Part shown: positions 47,712 through 48,647 of the stretch, in pieces
How the letters are laid out: each line of letters starts with the position of its first letter
How positions within the stretch are numbered: the stretch's first letter is position 1
Assembly: GCA_023135905.1 (NCBI GenBank)
Contig: JAGLSE010000012.1
Span: forward strand, 1 to 48,647
Direction of reading: 5' to 3'
DNA: 48,647 bases
DNA from: Candidatus Omnitrophota bacterium
Lineage (GTDB): Bacteria; Omnitrophota; Gorgyraeia; Duberdicusellales; 4484-171
Notes under the pieces: model-generated
What the model was told of the DNA's origin: nothing
The model's input: only the letters and a program-made list of their open reading frames with translations
The model's database searches: none
Position numbers and translations under genes: made by a program

Positions 47712-48647
47712 CTATTCCGAGTTTAAAACCTCCAGAAATGTAAAATCATCTAAATACAATATGAATCCTTTCACATATTTTTTCAAATAAATATTTTCTA
47801 CTATAGCCATATACTCTCGTATCTGTTCCTTGTGTTCATTTTCATTTTCTTTAGATATTTTATAATCAATTATAATTATTTCTTTATCTTTTATAATTAT
47901 CCGATCTATCCTTTTAGAATCCCCGTAAAAATTAACAAATTCTTTTTCACATTGAACATATCCGTCTTGAATATAAAAGAATTCTCTCAAAATCTTATTG
48001 TTCAACATTCTTTTAACATTTTTCAAATAATAAGCTATATTTTCAACTGTCGGATAATATATACTTATCTGGTTTAATACTTGTTCCATAAGTTTTTCAA
48101 TATTTTCATTATTACAATTACCTATTTTAGCTAAAATAGCATGATACAGATTACCTTCCAATATTTTATCATAATTTTTAATCTGTGATAAATCGCCAAA
48201 TTCGGTTTTAACTGTCTCTATCCAATTTTTGTATTTAGAGAAATCTAATTTTATAATACTTTGCATTTCTTTTTTATTTTTTATTTCATATACTTTTTTA
48301 TTTCCGCGTTCATTTAGGTCTTGGGGCACAATATAAAAAGCTTTATTATTCGAAGCTCCGCTTTTTTTCGGAATAAAAATATAAAGTTCAAATTTAGCTC
48401 TAGTTAGTGCTACATAAATATTGTTTAACTCATCAATACAAGCTTGTTTATAATTTTCAATATAAATTTTTTCTAATTCCAATGAATACTGTCTATGTTT
48501 TTGCGTGATACGAAAAAGATTCAATTTTTGTTCTTCGCCATGAACTACATATGAACTAGTACCGTTACCCCCAGTCACAGTATTTATATTCATCCGCAAA
48601 AACGGTACAATAACCACAGGAAACTCTAAACCCTTTGCTTTATGAAT
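47712..48647 (-). CDS. addA: AddA-like UvrD-family helicase/nuclease, C-terminal part (truncated by window edge)
   Basis: IHKAKGLEFPVVIVPF (helicase motif V) reads to the window edge; NNIYVALTRAKFELYIF; nuclease RIDRI...IIIIDYKIS. Confidence 0.85.
   Translation of the reverse strand: MHKAKGLEFPVVIVPFLRMNINTVTGGNGTSSYVVHGEEQKLNLFRITQKHRQYSLELEKIYIENYKQACIDELNNIYVALTRAKFELYIFIPKKSGASNNKAFYIVPQDLNERGNKKVYEIKNKKEMQSIIKLDFSKYKNWIETVKTEFGDLSQIKNYDKILEGNLYHAILAKIGNCNNENIEKLMEQVLNQISIYYPTVENIAYYLKNVKRMLNNKILREFFYIQDGYVQCEKEFVNFYGDSKRIDRIIIKDKEIIIIDYKISKENENEHKEQIREYMAIVENIYLKKYVKGFILYLDDFTFLEVLNSE

Noticed and set aside
1-48647. tRNA or rRNA genes, prophage, toxin-antitoxin or defence islands
   Set aside because: No tRNA-like cloverleaf, rRNA segments, phage structural genes or recognisable defence modules seen; the XerD-like gene looks like the housekeeping recombinase.

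Overview
AT-rich bacterial chromosomal window. Almost every gene is on the minus strand; rpsU and an RRM RNA-binding protein are the exceptions. Its core is a large division/cell-wall (dcw) superoperon. Reading along the minus strand the order is: (xerD, cca, rbfA, nrnA-like DHH, truB, ribF), then a promoter with MraZ-type decamer repeats, mraZ, a 63-aa Cys-containing ORF, rsmH, ftsL-like, ftsI, murE, murF, mraY, murD, ftsW, murG, an embedded HExxH peptidase-MA-like protein, murC, murB, ddl, ftsQ and a divergent FtsA-like ATPase. No ftsZ follows. Instead there are two proteins that appear to share an N-terminal domain (a 637-aa helical-repeat-like protein and an HD-GYP protein), then envelope lipid and glycosyltransferase genes, pcm, DUF368 and a truncated transposase at the window edge. 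The other half holds housekeeping and accessory genes: truA, MBL hydrolase, a second HD-GYP, pgeF, rmuC, split coaB/coaC, a pyruvate kinase lacking the C-terminal domain, an APC permease fused to a PTS EIIA-like domain, and addB/addA-like nuclease genes. The most unusual non-coding signals are short degenerate tandem arrays in intergenic gaps: a perfectly phased 12-unit heptamer array next to ddl and octamer arrays in two mosaic repeat islands. There is also a nonsense-riddled gene remnant near 34.8-35.1 kb. Gene content and style resemble an uncultivated Omnitrophota-like lineage; that is inference only and cannot be confirmed here.
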